Assembly: GCF_932294415.1 (NCBI RefSeq) | Contig: NC_065536.1 | Coordinates: 5,280,974 to 5,344,973 of the forward strand | Direction: 5' to 3' | DNA from: Quercus robur | Lineage: Eukaryota > Streptophyta > Magnoliopsida > Fagales > Fagaceae | Length of the DNA: 64,000 nt | Shown: piece after piece, positions 10,820 to 23,350 of the stretch | Layout of the letters: the number at the start of each line of letters is the position of its first letter | Position numbering within the stretch: the stretch's first letter is position 1 | Position numbers and translations under genes: made by a program | Notes under the pieces: generated by a model | Told to the model about the DNA's origin: nothing | Databases searched by the model: none | What the model saw: the letters and a program-made list of their open reading frames with translations, nothing else

Positions 10820-12423
10820 CTGGACTTGTAAGTTGTATGGAACAGTACTTTCAAACTAAGCGAAAAGCGTTCCCTAGAGATGGCGTCATACTGATGATGC
10901 TCGAATCGTCAGTCAAGATGATCGTCTAGAGTGGAGTCGTCCACAGGCAACCTGATCCTGAGAAAATTGATGGTGAAAGGGAGAAATGTGGATCACTAGT
11001 GTGGTGCCTGCCACAAAGCCTCTAATGCTAAAGTTAGACTTGCTAAAATGAGAAATATTAGAATATTAGTATGTGGACTAGAGTTTTTTTTTTTTTTTTC
11101 TTTTTTGTACCTTTTGTTAGGCCTTATTGGTTGGCTTACATAGGTGCTTCTTCCTAGCCGTTTGGTGCTGCCTTAATTGTGGCTTCATTCCCGTATTAGT
11201 AATGCCTCTGCAGGGTGTTAATGGTGAGATATTTCTCCAAAGGTACGGAGGTTCATCATTGTTTTTGTAACGCTTCATCAATAATTGAGGGTGGATGAAC
11301 TCGTCCTCGCATATCAGTCATTACCATTTGGATGAACCTTGGAGTTACTCTCATCCACTGTTTTCTCGATGGAGGAAGATATGTTCGGGACTATCAGCAT
11401 CTATCGATGTTTAAAAGCTGCTGAAGCCCGTGGCTCAATAGCTAGCTCGATAGATGGCTATCTATCAAGGTTTATGAAACTCAGTTTTTCAGGACTGTTT
11501 TTCATCCAATCCATGAGTGTATGTTTGGGCTTTCTTTTCTCACAACTCTAAACATATATTAGGATTATTTTAAGGATTGAAAAAGGTAACAAAAGAGCAC
11601 AATTCCACAAGTGCGAAGAAAAGTGTAACTAGAAACCTAGTTTGCCCTAGCTCTTCTTTCTCTTGAAGAAGCTGCTATGTTTGTACACCGTAAGGTTTTG
11701 TGACCAAACAACTTCACGATCTTCATCGTCTTGATGAACTGAAGAACTTTGTAGCCAAAATCTTTCTTAAGTTGGTGATCAAGTCGTGTATTAGGATCCA
11801 TGAAATTTGTTAGTCACGTATCGTGCATTGAAAAGGAGAAATTGTCACTACAAAACAAGTCCAATTGGATATTGAGGTAAGGGTTCAACTGTAGGTTGGT
11901 ATAAGGTACTGGGATTCCTTTGCTTGTAACCGCTTGTTTTGATAATAGTAGATTCTTAGGAGTGGTGACTTTAAAATCACCCGGTGGGATTTTTGCTGTG
12001 TAAGTTTTCCTTATTCGTAAACAAATCATCGTGTCAATTTACTTTCCATTGCATACTTAGTTTAATTGGTGATTTGTTTGTGCTACCATGCGCTTTGCAT
12101 GTTAATTTGATTAATTAATAAATTTTTCTAATTAATCAATTAATTTATCACAAATAGTCAATACATTCTTGGCCTATCATTTTGAAATTGAGTTTTTTCA
12201 AAATTTGGAGTTTTTGAACTAAAACTCTATGTTCAAGTCAATTGTTGGTAAATAATGAGAAATTGAACAAATTTTTATGCATTATAGCATGCTGTGCATC
12301 ATATGTGCATTCATTACATGCATCATATAGATTGTTATTTGTTGATAATTGTTGTGCTCTAACCTTCTCTAATGCAGTTTGCCCTTGGTTTTTGTTTTTC
12401 TTTTCCTCTAAACTCTTAGCATC
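10820..12423. other. Retrotransposon-derived non-coding sequence, including an LTR-like stretch
   Basis: No coding frame is convincing. The part from about 11,440 to 12,140 resembles LTR and leader sequence that I associate with plant elements carrying Transposase_32-type genes; it reads in the same direction as the pseudogene at 12,424. I could not find a clear TG...CA boundary or a good tRNA primer-binding site. It does not match the LTR at 14,012 by eye, so it may belong to another element. Confidence 0.35.
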
Positions 12424-13511
12424 CTGGTAAGGAAGACTAGAGCTAAGAAAACCTCTACCCAATCCTCTTCTGACTTTCAAAGTGATAGGTTTCAATTTAG
12501 GGAAAACCAAGAAGCTTATGAGAAGCTGATTGTGTTTAGACCAGTGTGGGTTGAGCGTAAGGTTAACTTAGATAAGGTAGATCCCGAAATGCATAGGAAT
12601 TTTGAGTGTAGGGGTTGGTTACCACTCTTAGAGGTTGAGCATCCCCATTCGGTTGCTTTGATAAGAGAGTTCTATTTGAACCTCTCTGTCCATTCTGATT
12701 TTACCAACATTCAATTTGTGAAGAGTTGGATAAGGGGTGAAGAGTATGTCATTACCCCTGAGGTAGTGGCTTCCGCTCTTGGTGTACCTTTGGTACAGCA
12801 GCCTGTGTACCTTTACACAGAGACTCCTCCTCCCAATGATATCATGTCCCTCATCACCGGTACTTCCATTAATTGGGGTACTGATCCTAGGTTTACCTCT
12901 TCTAAGCTTACTAAGCCCAATTATTTGTTTTTTAGGATCTCTTGTCATAGTATTTGGCCCATTTCACATGTTCATACTATTCCTATTGAGAGATGTGTAC
13001 GCTCTCATCACTGATGCTCCTATGAGTTTTCCTACTCTCTTCATTAGTTTACTTGTTGAGGTTCATAGGAGTAGTGCAAAATCCCATGGTTTGTTTTTTC
13101 CTGTTTTTATTCATAGGATTTTGTTAGATTTAGGTTTAGATGAATTCCCTGCATCTGAGCCCGTACATATCATAGCTCTCATAGGTGCCACCTTTCTTAG
13201 GCAAAGGGTTGCTCAGTTAAAAGCAAGCTTTAAATGCCTTCGTATCGAGTCTTCTACAGGTGATGCATCTCGAGCTCCTCCTTCTGGTGATCCTTCTGCT
13301 GAAGCTTATGTGGACCCCATAGCTATCGTGGATCCTCCACCCTACATCTAACGACTTTTCCCTGTGTGCTATGTTGGATACGGTTCTCACCATTCAGTCA
13401 ACGCGTGGACGGCTCTTATTGGATGTGCTCAATGAGGTTGTGGCCTTACGAGTAGATTTGGTGCTTGCTAGAGGTTCTACTCCACCAGCTCCACCCACTA
13501 ATGAGCCATGA
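12424..13511 (+). pseudogene. Putative plant transposon protein (Transposase_32 type), broken
   Basis: Three successive frames together make one recognisable protein. Frame one (12,424 to about 12,995) has a basic start, then ERKVNLDKVDPEMHRNFECR, GWLPLLE, VALIREFYLNL and YVITPEVVASALGVPL. Frame two (to about 13,340) has DVYALITDAP, SHGLFFPVFIHRILLDLGL and GATFLRQRVAQLKAS. Frame three ends with GRLLLDVLNEVVALRVDLV and a proline-rich tail at TGA 13,509. The likely start is CTG at 12,424 where an ATG is expected. This family lies in the gag position of non-autonomous LTR elements; its function is unknown. Two frameshifts and the lost start make it a pseudogene. Confidence 0.7.
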
Positions 13512-14011
13512 TTGCCCTTTGGCAATACGTCACAAAAAGGGGGAGTACATGGAGATAGAAGGAGATTGTTTTTGGTTATATAGATTGTATCTAGGAGACA
13601 CATGATATGTATTTTTGAATTTGATGTATTTACTTTTACTTATGGGTTGTATATGTTAGGGGGAGACATGTTTTGTTGTTTCTGCTTTTAAATTTCTTGT
13701 TCAACATATGGTGCATTGATTTTGATTTATATTATGAGGTTATTCACGGTATATGTCTTTTATTTTATGTTTTGTGAAATCAAGAAGTTTATTATGTTTT
13801 ACTTGTATTTTCTACACATGCGTTTATTTGTTTATTGAGTGTTTCAGGAATATACAGGTTAATTCAATCGTGGCTGCTGTCTACTTTGGCAACTAATAGA
13901 TAGTGGTTAGGTTGAATTGCAGTTAGGGCTTTATAATTGATTGGGCTGATTTTACTTTGAGCATTTTACTTTTTGTAATGCGTTTTGTTACGGATTGCCA
14001 AAGGGGGAGTT
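13512..14011. other. Internal 3' region of the LTR element with polypurine tract
   Basis: Non-coding and T-rich. It ends with ATTGCCAAAGGGGGAGTT at about 13,994-14,011, the polypurine tract that primes plus-strand synthesis in plant LTR retrotransposons, directly before a TGTTAGG LTR start. Confidence 0.65.
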
Positions 14012-14880
14012 TGTTAGGTTCTAAGACTTTAGGAATTAATGTATTAGAACTTCAATATGTATTATGTTGGCAAACCATGATCAAAACATAGAGTCTAGGT
14101 TTAAACTTGCTCAAAGTGTGATTTAATGTAAAATTAGAATCGAGTGATTGCAGGATTTATTTGACAAAATCTGCAAAGCTCGATCGATTGAAAATCAGAC
14201 TCGATCGATCGAATCTCGTGCAGATTTAATTTTCTGCAAAAATTCCAATTCAACCCAAGCTCATATGACGTGTAGGGTTAAGTGTTTTACTTCAAGTATA
14301 AAAGGAAAAACCCTAGCTACGTTTTAGAAGTCTTTAAAGTGTTGTGTGTTGAATCTTCTGTGAGATCTGAGAGGTGTTTACCTTCATACACACACATAGA
14401 GTTATCAAGATCAAGATTCGCGTCAAGAACTTGATGATCTCATCAGCTGCTGCATAAAGAACTTTAAAGAAGATCTAAAACCTTTGAGTGGAGTCTCAAA
14501 GTCACAAGTAGGAGAACTTATGGTTGCTGTGGATCAAGAAAAGAAGTAATCCGTGAACTCGGAACTGTCACATGGTCGTGGTAGTAAGTTTTCAACTCGA
14601 GATAGTAATAGAATGTTAGTAGTTTAAGTTCTATTGTAAAACTTCAATTCTTTCATAGTGGATATGTTTTTATCTTGAGGATAATTAGGTTAAATCCTCC
14701 TCAGGTTTTTTTACCGATTAGGGTTTCCTAGGTCATCATATCGTGGTGTTCTTTATATTTCCACATTATTTGCATGATATGATATTATTGTGTTAACCTA
14801 GATCTGAATAATTTATCTAAGTAATCACTTTGCTAAATAACTAGGTTAAACAACTTGTGTTAAGAGGTATAAAAACGTAC
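14012..14880 (+). mobile_element. 3' LTR of a retrotransposon
   Basis: It begins TGTTAGG right after the polypurine tract. It contains a TATA-like TATAAAAGG (about 14,299) followed by a transcribed-leader-like CCCTAGC region. It carries a cluster of CGATCGATTG repeats near 14,180-14,210. The end is placed near GTACA at 14,880 but is uncertain. No matching 5' LTR was found in the window. Confidence 0.55.
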
Positions 14881-15436
14881 AAGGGTGGTCAATATTTTCA
14901 TTATAGTGGTCAAAATAGATTAGTTTAAACATTTTTTGACAAGTCAGGATGGTCTTGTGACTAGGGACGGACCTAGGTGAGGGCCCAAGAGGGCTGGAGC
15001 CCCCCGGTCCATTTTTTTTTTTTATATATAGATATTATATATATATATATATATATTTTTTTTTTTTCTGTAGTTGGCCCCTATCTAAAACCTTGGGCTC
15101 TATTCTCCCCAATCAGTCTAGCTAGCCTAACTCAAATAGCAATTATCCAACCTAAAAACTTAACAAAAACAATAAAAACATTCATAATAGTCATTGTATT
15201 TTAGCAAAAAAAGTTATTTTACCACCAAAGAAAAAAAAAGTGTTATTGGAGAAGTTAAAGCTAAATTTTTTGAAACTACAGTAAACCGGTATAAATGCAA
15301 GTTAACTGTAGTAAGTTGTTAAAAATAAAATACAATATTTTATTAAGATTATATCTCTTTCTTCAATTAAAAATTTCAAATTCTCTCTCTTCCTTTATTA
15401 TTTTAATGAGTTGTTTATATTATTTTAAATAAAGTG
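14881..15436. other. Spacer with a hAT-like terminal sequence and AT repeats
   Basis: GGGACGGACCTAGG at about 14,965 and the GCCCCCC motif after it look like the end of a Tip100-type hAT element. A (TA)n run flanked by T runs follows at 15,022-15,067. No gene is seen. Confidence 0.4.
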
Positions 15437-15553
15437 ATAAAAAAATATAACATTTAATATTAGCAGTTTTGTAAAGTGAGGTGATAAAATAGATAAAGTA
15501 ACTTTTTGAAATACTAAAAGCTAAAATTTTTAGCACCACTAATGTGAATGCTC
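15437..15553 (-). mobile_element. Half of a Harbinger-like MITE (right copy)
   Basis: Mirror image of 9,994-10,121. Its outer flank reads TAA, the reverse complement of the left TTA, not a direct TTA. It is therefore a copied left end, not the true second end of one transposon. Confidence 0.55.
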
Positions 15554-15556
15554 TAA

Positions 15557-15609
<53 letters not shown>

Positions 15610-16962
15610 TAGCTAGCCTAGTATTAAAAAAAACATTATTTTATTTTTGTCTTTATCTTTGTTGGTTGATAATTGCATCTTAATATATTTAGAAACAACA
15701 ATTTTGTGTATTTATAATTTTCTAATATTATATGGATGCTTATTTAGATTTTTTTTTTTTTTTTACTCCGGCCCCTTGCTAACTTAAAATCCTGGGTCGG
15801 TCCTTACTTGTGACCACCTTGAGTTACAAGTGGAGCTGCCCACTCAATGCTGATGATTCCCACCCTAACTGGATAATCATCTGCACTTTAAAGATCCAAC
15901 CGAAAGAGCTGATGCAAAGCAAAGAAATTGCTAAGAAAAGCAATTTTAATATTAATGAACATAAAATGGCTTTTCTACTTACCTTGCTTTCTTTGATCCA
16001 ACGGAAGGGTAATCATTCCTGTGAAATATAAATTAAACATAAAATATTTCATCATGCCCTTTGTCCCTGAATGTTACCTCGAACCTGAAGAGATCGACAA
16101 CATAAACATAACCTATATCAGTGAGAACCCAAGACACAAATTCTACCTACTATAGAACGGCCCCACCAACGAAAATTAACAAGTTCAAGGCAAGATAAGG
16201 ATAAATTAAAGTATAAGGTACCTTTCAGCAAAAAAAAAGTATAAGATACAAATTCCCAAAGCCGATTGGTGCCTTTTATTGCGTTTTCAAAATCACACTT
16301 CCTGCTCCCCTTTGAAAAAGAGGCTTATTCAGCTTAAAAATTGCATTTTGCCTAACTTAGGGTGTATTTAAATACCGATTTTTACTGAAAACTAAAAACA
16401 CTGTAGCAAAATAATTTTTAAATATGTGAATAGTGTCGTGAAACCCAGTTTTAATGAAAATTTTGCTAAATTAGACAACTTGTGGGTCCCGCGAACAATG
16501 CACGAGACCTACTTACAGAGGCGCAATCGCACTGAAATTTCATTTCAGCGCCATCCAAACGCTCACTTACCCCCACCCATATGGCAACATTAGAATATTA
16601 GATACGCTTTAAAAAATAAAAAATAAAAAAATTTACGCATTAGATACGCTTGATTTAAATGCCATAAAAAAAAAAATAATAAAACCATTAAATAAGACTA
16701 ATCAAACCAGTTTACCAAACCAAACCAAGCTTACACAATTGTGATTTTTGGTATTAAAGAAAAAAAACACTTAAATAAGACTACACCAGAAAGAGCCCAA
16801 GATAGAAAACAAGCAATAACAAGAAGGGAAGACACACCCAGTGAAGGGAGCAATAAAAAGATAACAAGTGTCGCTTAGCATTTTTTTTTTTTTTTGGTTG
16901 AGAAACACTTACAATGATTGTACACTACCTAAGTATAGTTTTGTAAGTTATGTGTATTGCAT
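15437..16962 (-). repeat. Right arm of the large inverted duplication
   Basis: Reverse-complement partner of 8,357-10,121. The outer end is near GTTACATGCAATACA read on the minus strand. The inner end holds the reverse copy of the half MITE, ending ...AATGCTC TAA at 15,553-15,556. It lacks the 8,966-9,201 MITE of the left arm. Confidence 0.88.
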
Positions 16963-17650
16963 GTAACAAGAACACGTTATTTGGAAAACAAGCTTATTAA
17001 GCTAATAATTGCATTTTGCAAAACTTACCAAACGCATTATGTACGTGCCCGGACTCCCTTGACAGATTGGATTTGGGATTGGGTCTACAATTAATTTATA
17101 AAGGTGGGTTATGGGTTTCCTACTATGGGTAATTCATAGCCGAGTTTTGATGTGATGTGCAATTTTACCCTTGTAAAACTCTCTTCCCTCTCCTCTAAGC
17201 TACTCTCCTTCTTCTGGTATCCTCACCCTCTTTAGTTCTCTATTATGCTCAAAATGACCAATCCCTTCTCTCTACTCCCTTCTCCTATTTATAGCTTGGG
17301 GTTGGTGGGATACTTATGATTACCTTCTAGTCTCACTCGTGTGGGTGGGGCCCAATTTGATTATTCCTGACAAGGAATATGCTTCCTTGGGAATGATGTC
17401 AATGGCATTAGAATTGGTTCTAGCCTCCAAAAGGTTGCTCAGCAGTGATATTCCCCAAGGTATTACCGATTGTCGAAATCATGGGCTACCCTTTGTAAGT
17501 ACAGGCCCCGACCAATCCATACATGATCGATATTTGCATTCCTAGCTTACGACTAGTGGAACAGGCGCACTATTAGGTGGGCTTAAGAACGTTTTATGGG
17601 TGTGCTGGGGCCAAGGCCTAAGACCACATGGGTCTGAGGCCAAATGCCGT
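16963..17650. other. Possible solo-LTR-like segment
   Basis: A promoter-like CTATTTATAGC at about 17,286 follows a CT-rich stretch, as in many plant LTRs. A 68-codon open frame at 17,339-17,545 has no recognisable domain. The outer edge at 16,990-17,035 resembles a MITE end. No clean LTR borders were found. Confidence 0.3.
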
Positions 17651-17820
17651 ACACATTAAATACGTGTTAAAGTAATTGTATTAGTTCATGCAAAAATTTA
17701 TATATATTTTAACATTAGAACATTTTTGTTTCTATGTTACAAAATAACTTTTATAAAACACCTACATCAAATTATCTATTTACATTATAGTTCATTAAAA
17801 TATTATTTATTTTTCAATTT

Positions 17821-17824
<4 letters not shown>

Positions 17825-17871
<47 letters not shown>
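17825..17871. repeat. (CT)n microsatellite
   Basis: An uninterrupted CT dinucleotide run of about 47 bases within an AT-rich spacer (17,651-18,177) that shows no gene. Confidence 0.95.
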
Positions 17872-17874
<3 letters not shown>

Positions 17875-18137
17875 AGTAAAGAAGTATTAAAAAATAGAAT
17901 TGCATGTGAATAGTAATTGTGTATATTTACACGTTCATATAGTAACAATTTATTTACATGGACTAATATGGGTGATTTTGAAGTTGAATGTGCAAAATAG
18001 TAATTGTGTATTACACGTCAATATAGTAACAACTCACATTTACAAAAATTTACATAGCCTAATGTGGGTGATTTTTTAAGTTGAATGTGCAAAATTTACC
18101 CTTATGCTATTATTATACATTACCTAAGGCGAGTGCT

Positions 18138-18172
<35 letters not shown>

Positions 18173-18177
18173 AGAAA

Positions 18178-18878
18178 GAGAGATGAGTTCAAGTTACACC
18201 TGGTGTAACTCTTGTAAAGTTGCACCTTTTTTACACCGTAGATTTCTAAGAGATCTAATGGTTGAAAAAAACATCATTAAATGTTATTGTTTTTTACCTT
18301 ATTAATAGTATTACCTAATTAATACTAACATTCTCTCTTTCCTTATTTATTATTGCTTTCAAAATACCAATTTAATTTAGAACAATACTATACATACATT
18401 GCAAATCATTGCATACTTTGATTTAAGAGACCGTCTAGTATGTCTTTTATAAGCAAATCATTGCATTAATAATCATTCTAGACTTCTAGTACAAGAGGTG
18501 TACAATTTCCATTTTCAAATAATTTGTTTATCCTTTATAAGAAAAGATTTTTATATTATATGGAGGACCAAAGCACGAGCTGAGATAATAATTTTTCACT
18601 ATTGTTGCATTTGCAATGCGAAATATTTTAAAAAGCAGTAGATTACTTTTGTGTTCAATACTTCACTCGTATACATAATTGTATAAATTTTATTTCAAAT
18701 AATTTAATTTCTCTTTTAGGATGAATCATTTAAAAAAGCGAGTTGTTGAAAATGGTAAGGTGTCAAGCAACAACATTTAATAATGTTTTTTTCAACCGTT
18801 AGATGTCTTAGAAATCTACGATGTAAAAAATGTGTAACTTTATAAGAGTTACACTAAGTATAACTTGAACTAATCTCA
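18178..18878. mobile_element. Non-autonomous TIR transposon with about 120-bp inverted ends
   Basis: The left end (GAGTTCAAGTTACACCTGG, then GTGTAACTC, ACACCGTAGATTTCTAAGA, AACATCATTAAATG) is mirrored by the right end from about 18,760 to 18,876. Both ends abut (TA)n tracts, so the target duplication cannot be read; a Mutator-like or Stowaway-like origin is possible. The interior is AT-rich without coding frames. Confidence 0.68.
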
Positions 18879-18943
18879 TATATATATATATATATATATA
18901 TATGACTGTGTTTTTAAAAAAAAAAAAAAGCTAATTTAATAAG

Positions 18944-18978
18944 ACAGCCCAAGAGAGACGCACCAAATGCGTGTTATA

Positions 18979-19018
<40 letters not shown>

Positions 19019-21010
19019 TTTTTTTGTAAGAGTTAAAGACTACATACTCAATCACATGGTACAAAGAAGACCGAGCATAAATACCAGAACAGCTAGCAAT
19101 AATAAGAAGACCAAAAACGAAAACCAAACTTACCAAAGGAAGAGGACCAGAACCAGCTAAGAAATTAAGGGAAAGAAAGCAAATACAGTAGCATAGGCAA
19201 CCACGAAAACCACCAGCAAGAAGCACCGCAACAAAGGAGACTGGCATCATCAACAATTTAAAAAGCCCCCACCAGCAAAAAAGAGAATCAAAACAAAAAT
19301 CACAGAGAAACAAAGGTAGCAGATTCCATTTTCTTGCTTCAATGCATTGAATACAAAATATACATACCACAATATCTCATCTCCTTCCATACACACTCAC
19401 AGAATCACACACATACAACCTATGAAGCACGAACACTTTATTTGGAATGATGTACCAATATTGGACATGAGAGATGTTTGTGACACTTCTACATGCGTGT
19501 CCCAAACATGTCCTTGAAAAAAAAAAATTGCGGGACATGGCTAGAACACAAGAAGAAAAGGAACCAAATAGTAACATGGCATGTGAGAAATTAATAAATA
19601 TTCTAATTCTTAGTTTGTATTTTAATTTTTAAACATCCTTTAATAGTCATGAATTCACTTTATTATTCATTATTATTCTTAAATTGATATATATTTAACA
19701 TTATATGAAAATAAATATTTAACAATATATAGAAAATATAAATAAAAATATATTTAATAATTATTTTATAGACATGTCTTGACATATATACCCATACATA
19801 TCCTATTTTTTCAAAAAATATCATGTCACTATGTCATACTAGTTACCGTATCCATGCATCCTATCATACAACGGATACCCAAATATTGTTTCACATTTAC
19901 TACACAAACAAAGCAACTTTACTGTCTTTAACCCAAACTTACCAAAAAAACAAAACCAACGAAACAACAAACCCCGACCTGGTTGTAGTTCAGTTGTTGA
20001 CACACCCGATTCATCAGAGGATGAGATTGGGCCGGGTGGCCCCTTCTTTAATGGCCCAAGTATTTTTAAATAACTGCAGCCCAGTCCAAAAACTTTAACC
20101 CACTTCGCCCATGCCTGCCTAACTAATATTAAAACACTTGAAGCCTAACAAAACTATCGGCCCAGTCAGTATTAAGCCAAGCCCAAATAATAAATTCAAG
20201 AAAAACAACAATTGTCCACACCCATTCAAAAGGCCTAAATACATTAAGTTTTTAAACCAACCCAAATATGACCCGAAAACAAAGCCCACCAATCAACACT
20301 TTGTATATTTACATTTCACACACACTCTTTACTAAAATCACTTCTGACCCCAAAAGTTTCACAAATTACATTCTAACTGCAAAAATTTTCTAACTTACAA
20401 TTTGATACCCAAACTTTTCAAAAATCATAATTTGACCCCTAAAGTTTTCAAAAATTCATTTTAACCCCAATTTAAAAAAAATTACATTTTATCCCCCAAA
20501 TCATTTTTCTTTTTGTCTATGCAAATCCTTTTTCAAAATTATATAAAGTGTGCATTTGGTTGGTGTGAAAAAGTTAATCGGTGGAAAAAGTTGAGGGAAA
20601 ACACAAATTTTCATTATTTAGTAACAAGGGAAAATTGGTGGTCCTTAGGTGTTTTTCATCAGGCCCACCAAAACTATAGGTCTATTTGAGATTGTTGTTT
20701 AAACGATAGTTTTTAGTATTTAGACAACATTACATATATTTTCACAAATTTTTTTACTTACACGTATTTTCAAAAAATACAAATAACGTTATTAGAAATC
20801 TCTTACCAAACGGACCTATATATCTCCCCAAATTAGGGAAAAACACAAAAAGAAAAAAAAAAAAAAAAATTGGTGTTGGTTCTCTCAGCTTCCAATGGTC
20901 AATTTTTCCTTTTATTTTACTCTCACATTAACCATTAACAAGCATCTTTCTTTTATTTTTATTCTTTTCCTTTTCAACGGTCAAAACCAGATTACCAGGA
21001 ACCAATTTTG

Positions 21011-21053
<43 letters not shown>

Positions 21054-21189
21054 CACACACACAAGGAACCAAATTTTTTTTCTTACGAGTTCAAACGGTC
21101 AACCACCAAAACATAGCACCATCGAGTCTGTGTGGCATTTTTTCTTTTTTATTAATAAAAAGATGGAAATTATCCCTTTTTCCTATAAT
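18944..21189 (+). repeat. Tandem duplication, unit 1
   Basis: It shares the order of landmarks with 21,190-24,870: GAGACGCAC motif, CATACTCAATCACA, CAAGAAGACCGAGCA, the GTCCCAAACATGTCC stretch, the GGCCCA-rich part and a final ATTAATAAAAAGATGGAAAT. No gene is supported; the minus-strand frames are hydrophobic and low in complexity. Confidence 0.75.
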
Positions 21190-21675
21190 CACAAGAAAGA
21201 CGCACATGATACGCGTTATATTCTTTCTATAATCTCAATAGAGACGCACAACATACACATTATATTCTTTTTTATAGTCAGATATGCGTTGATATAAACA
21301 CTACTTTTTCTTTTCTTGTGAAGGTATATAAACACCACTTAACTACATACTCAATCACACGGTACCAAGAAGACCGAGCAGAAATGCCAAACAGCAAACA
21401 AGCAATAACAAGAAGACCAAAAACGAAAACCAAACTGACCAAAAGAAGGGGATTAGAACCAGCAACAAAAGAGACTAGCATCATCAACAATTTAAAAAGG
21501 CCCCACCAGCAACAAGAGAAACAAAGGTAGCAGATTCCATTTTCTTGCTTTAATGCATTGAATACACAATATACATACCTCAATATCTCACCACTGTACA
21601 CACTCACAAAATCACACACATACAACTTATGAAGTATAGACACTTCATTTGGAGTGTTGTACCCATGTCGGACGT

Positions 21676-22582
21676 GCAAAGTCGGCTCAAAGTATGAGGC
21701 AAGTAGGTGCCTAAGGCCTCCAAATTTTAACAAATTGAAATATGTATGTGTCAATAGTTGTATTAATTGAGTCCCAAATATTAGTGAAGAAATTAAAAGT
21801 AATTTTTTTTATCAAAGAAAAACCAGAAAAAAAAAAGAAAAAATTTTTATTATTAGATGTGACAATAACTATTTGTTTTTCTCAATTTTAGAGTGTATAA
21901 CTAACTACTCTCTCATACATAAATGCTGAAAAATCACTCTCTCCGTCTCTTTCTCCCAAAAAAAAAAAAATTCAAAAGAAAAAAAAAATCACCAACCTCG
22001 AATTTTACGCTGATTGTTGAAAAGTGATTTTTTTTTTTTTTTAATTAAATTTCTTAGCTGCCCTTCAGACCATCTTCTCCATTGAATTTTACGATGAGTT
22101 TGTTCCTTCATTTCAAGTTTGAAAGTTCTCTAAAAACTCAAGTTATTTTTTTACTTTCCCTTTGTTTTGTTCTTGAAACTTAACTCTTACTTTTTTTTAA
22201 AAATAAATTTTCACGTTCACTTTCTTTGTTTTATCCACATCAACAATTCCATATAATAATAAAAATTAAATTTTATAAAAAAATTAAATAAATGTATAAC
22301 AAATTACTAGTAAAAATTCTATTTATAGATATTTAATATATAATTTTATTAAAATTTCCAATCATAATTTTTTAGTATTTGGTTACTTCACTTAATAGAT
22401 AGTGTTTATTTTAGTTGTATATTCATTAAGTAATATGATGGATTCTTTTTAATTCGTAATTTTGTATTTAAAATGAAAAAAAATACCAATAGTTAAATAA
22501 ATCTTTTATTAATATTTAAAATATAAGAATAGGCCCCTCGTAAAGTAGTTACCTTAGGCCCCATAATGACTCAAGACAGCTC
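21676..22582. mobile_element. hAT-like insertion in unit 2
   Basis: Absent from the matching place in unit 1 (about 19,466). The ends AGTCGGCTCAAAG and CTCAAGACAGCTCT form a weak inverted pair of the kind seen in plant hAT elements. The interior is AT-rich and non-coding. Confidence 0.5.
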
Positions 22583-22779
22583 TGCGGAAATGTGATATAT
22601 GAGACACTTCTGCATGCGTGTCCCAACTATGTCCTTTTAAAAAAAATTTGTGGAACATGATCGGGACATAGGAACAAAATGAATCAAATATTCTTTCACA
22701 AAATAAAAAGAACATTTATGCTCTAATAGTAACAATGCATTTGAAAAATTAATAAATGTTCTTATTATTGGTTTGTATT

Positions 22780-22948
22780 CTAATTTTTTTTTTTTAATAC
22801 AAGATAGAATTCTATTATAGCCTAATATAAGTGTATATATATGTGAAACTTCCTACCGGAGACTTAAACCCCAACTCTTGCTCCCCATACCCCACAAGCA
22901 CTTACACTTGTGGAGTGAACATTGTATCAAGAGTGTGCGGTAATATAT
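22780..22948. mobile_element. Short dispersed insertion, retroposon-like
   Basis: A T-run followed by a sequence with CCTACCGGAGACTTAAACCCC and a CCCCACAAGCACTTACACTTG motif. It is absent from unit 1. The family was not identified. Confidence 0.35.
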
Positions 22949-23019
22949 TCTAATTTTTAAACATCATTTAATAGTTATGAATTCACTTTATTATATCCAT
23001 TATTGCTCTTATATATATA

Positions 23020-23255
23020 TATATATATATGTAAAAAATTATATGAAAAATAAATGCTTAATAATATATAGAAAATATAAATAAAAACACATTTAATAAT
23101 TATTTAATAAATGTGTCTTGCCATCCATATATATATATATATATATATGTATATGTAAAACATTATATGAAAAATAAATGCATAATAATATATAGAAAAT
23201 ATAAATAAAAACACATTTAATAATTATTTAATAAATGTGTCTTGCCATACCTAGT
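23020..23255 (+). repeat. Two tandem units of about 124 bp
   Basis: The sequence from (TA)nTGTAAAA through ATTTAATAAATGTGTCTTGCCAT occurs twice back to back in unit 2. Unit 1 has it once (about 19,690-19,790). Slippage on the flanking TA runs is the likely origin. Confidence 0.8.
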
Positions 23256-23350
23256 CCTATTTTTTTCAAAAAAATGTCATATCATGATGTCGTACCCATA
23301 TCATGTTCATGCTTCCTAAGTATCCATTGTATCATACAACCCATATACAT

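Noticed and set aside
18936..19370. Hydrophobic minus-strand frames in the tandem duplication (also 21,278-21,754)
   Set aside because: They are low-complexity, with poly-K and IYIYI from microsatellites, and the two copies do not preserve one frame.
23020..23255. Direct repeats as a possible CRISPR-like array
   Set aside because: Only two units, separated by nothing but TA runs, in a plant genome; this is simple slippage.
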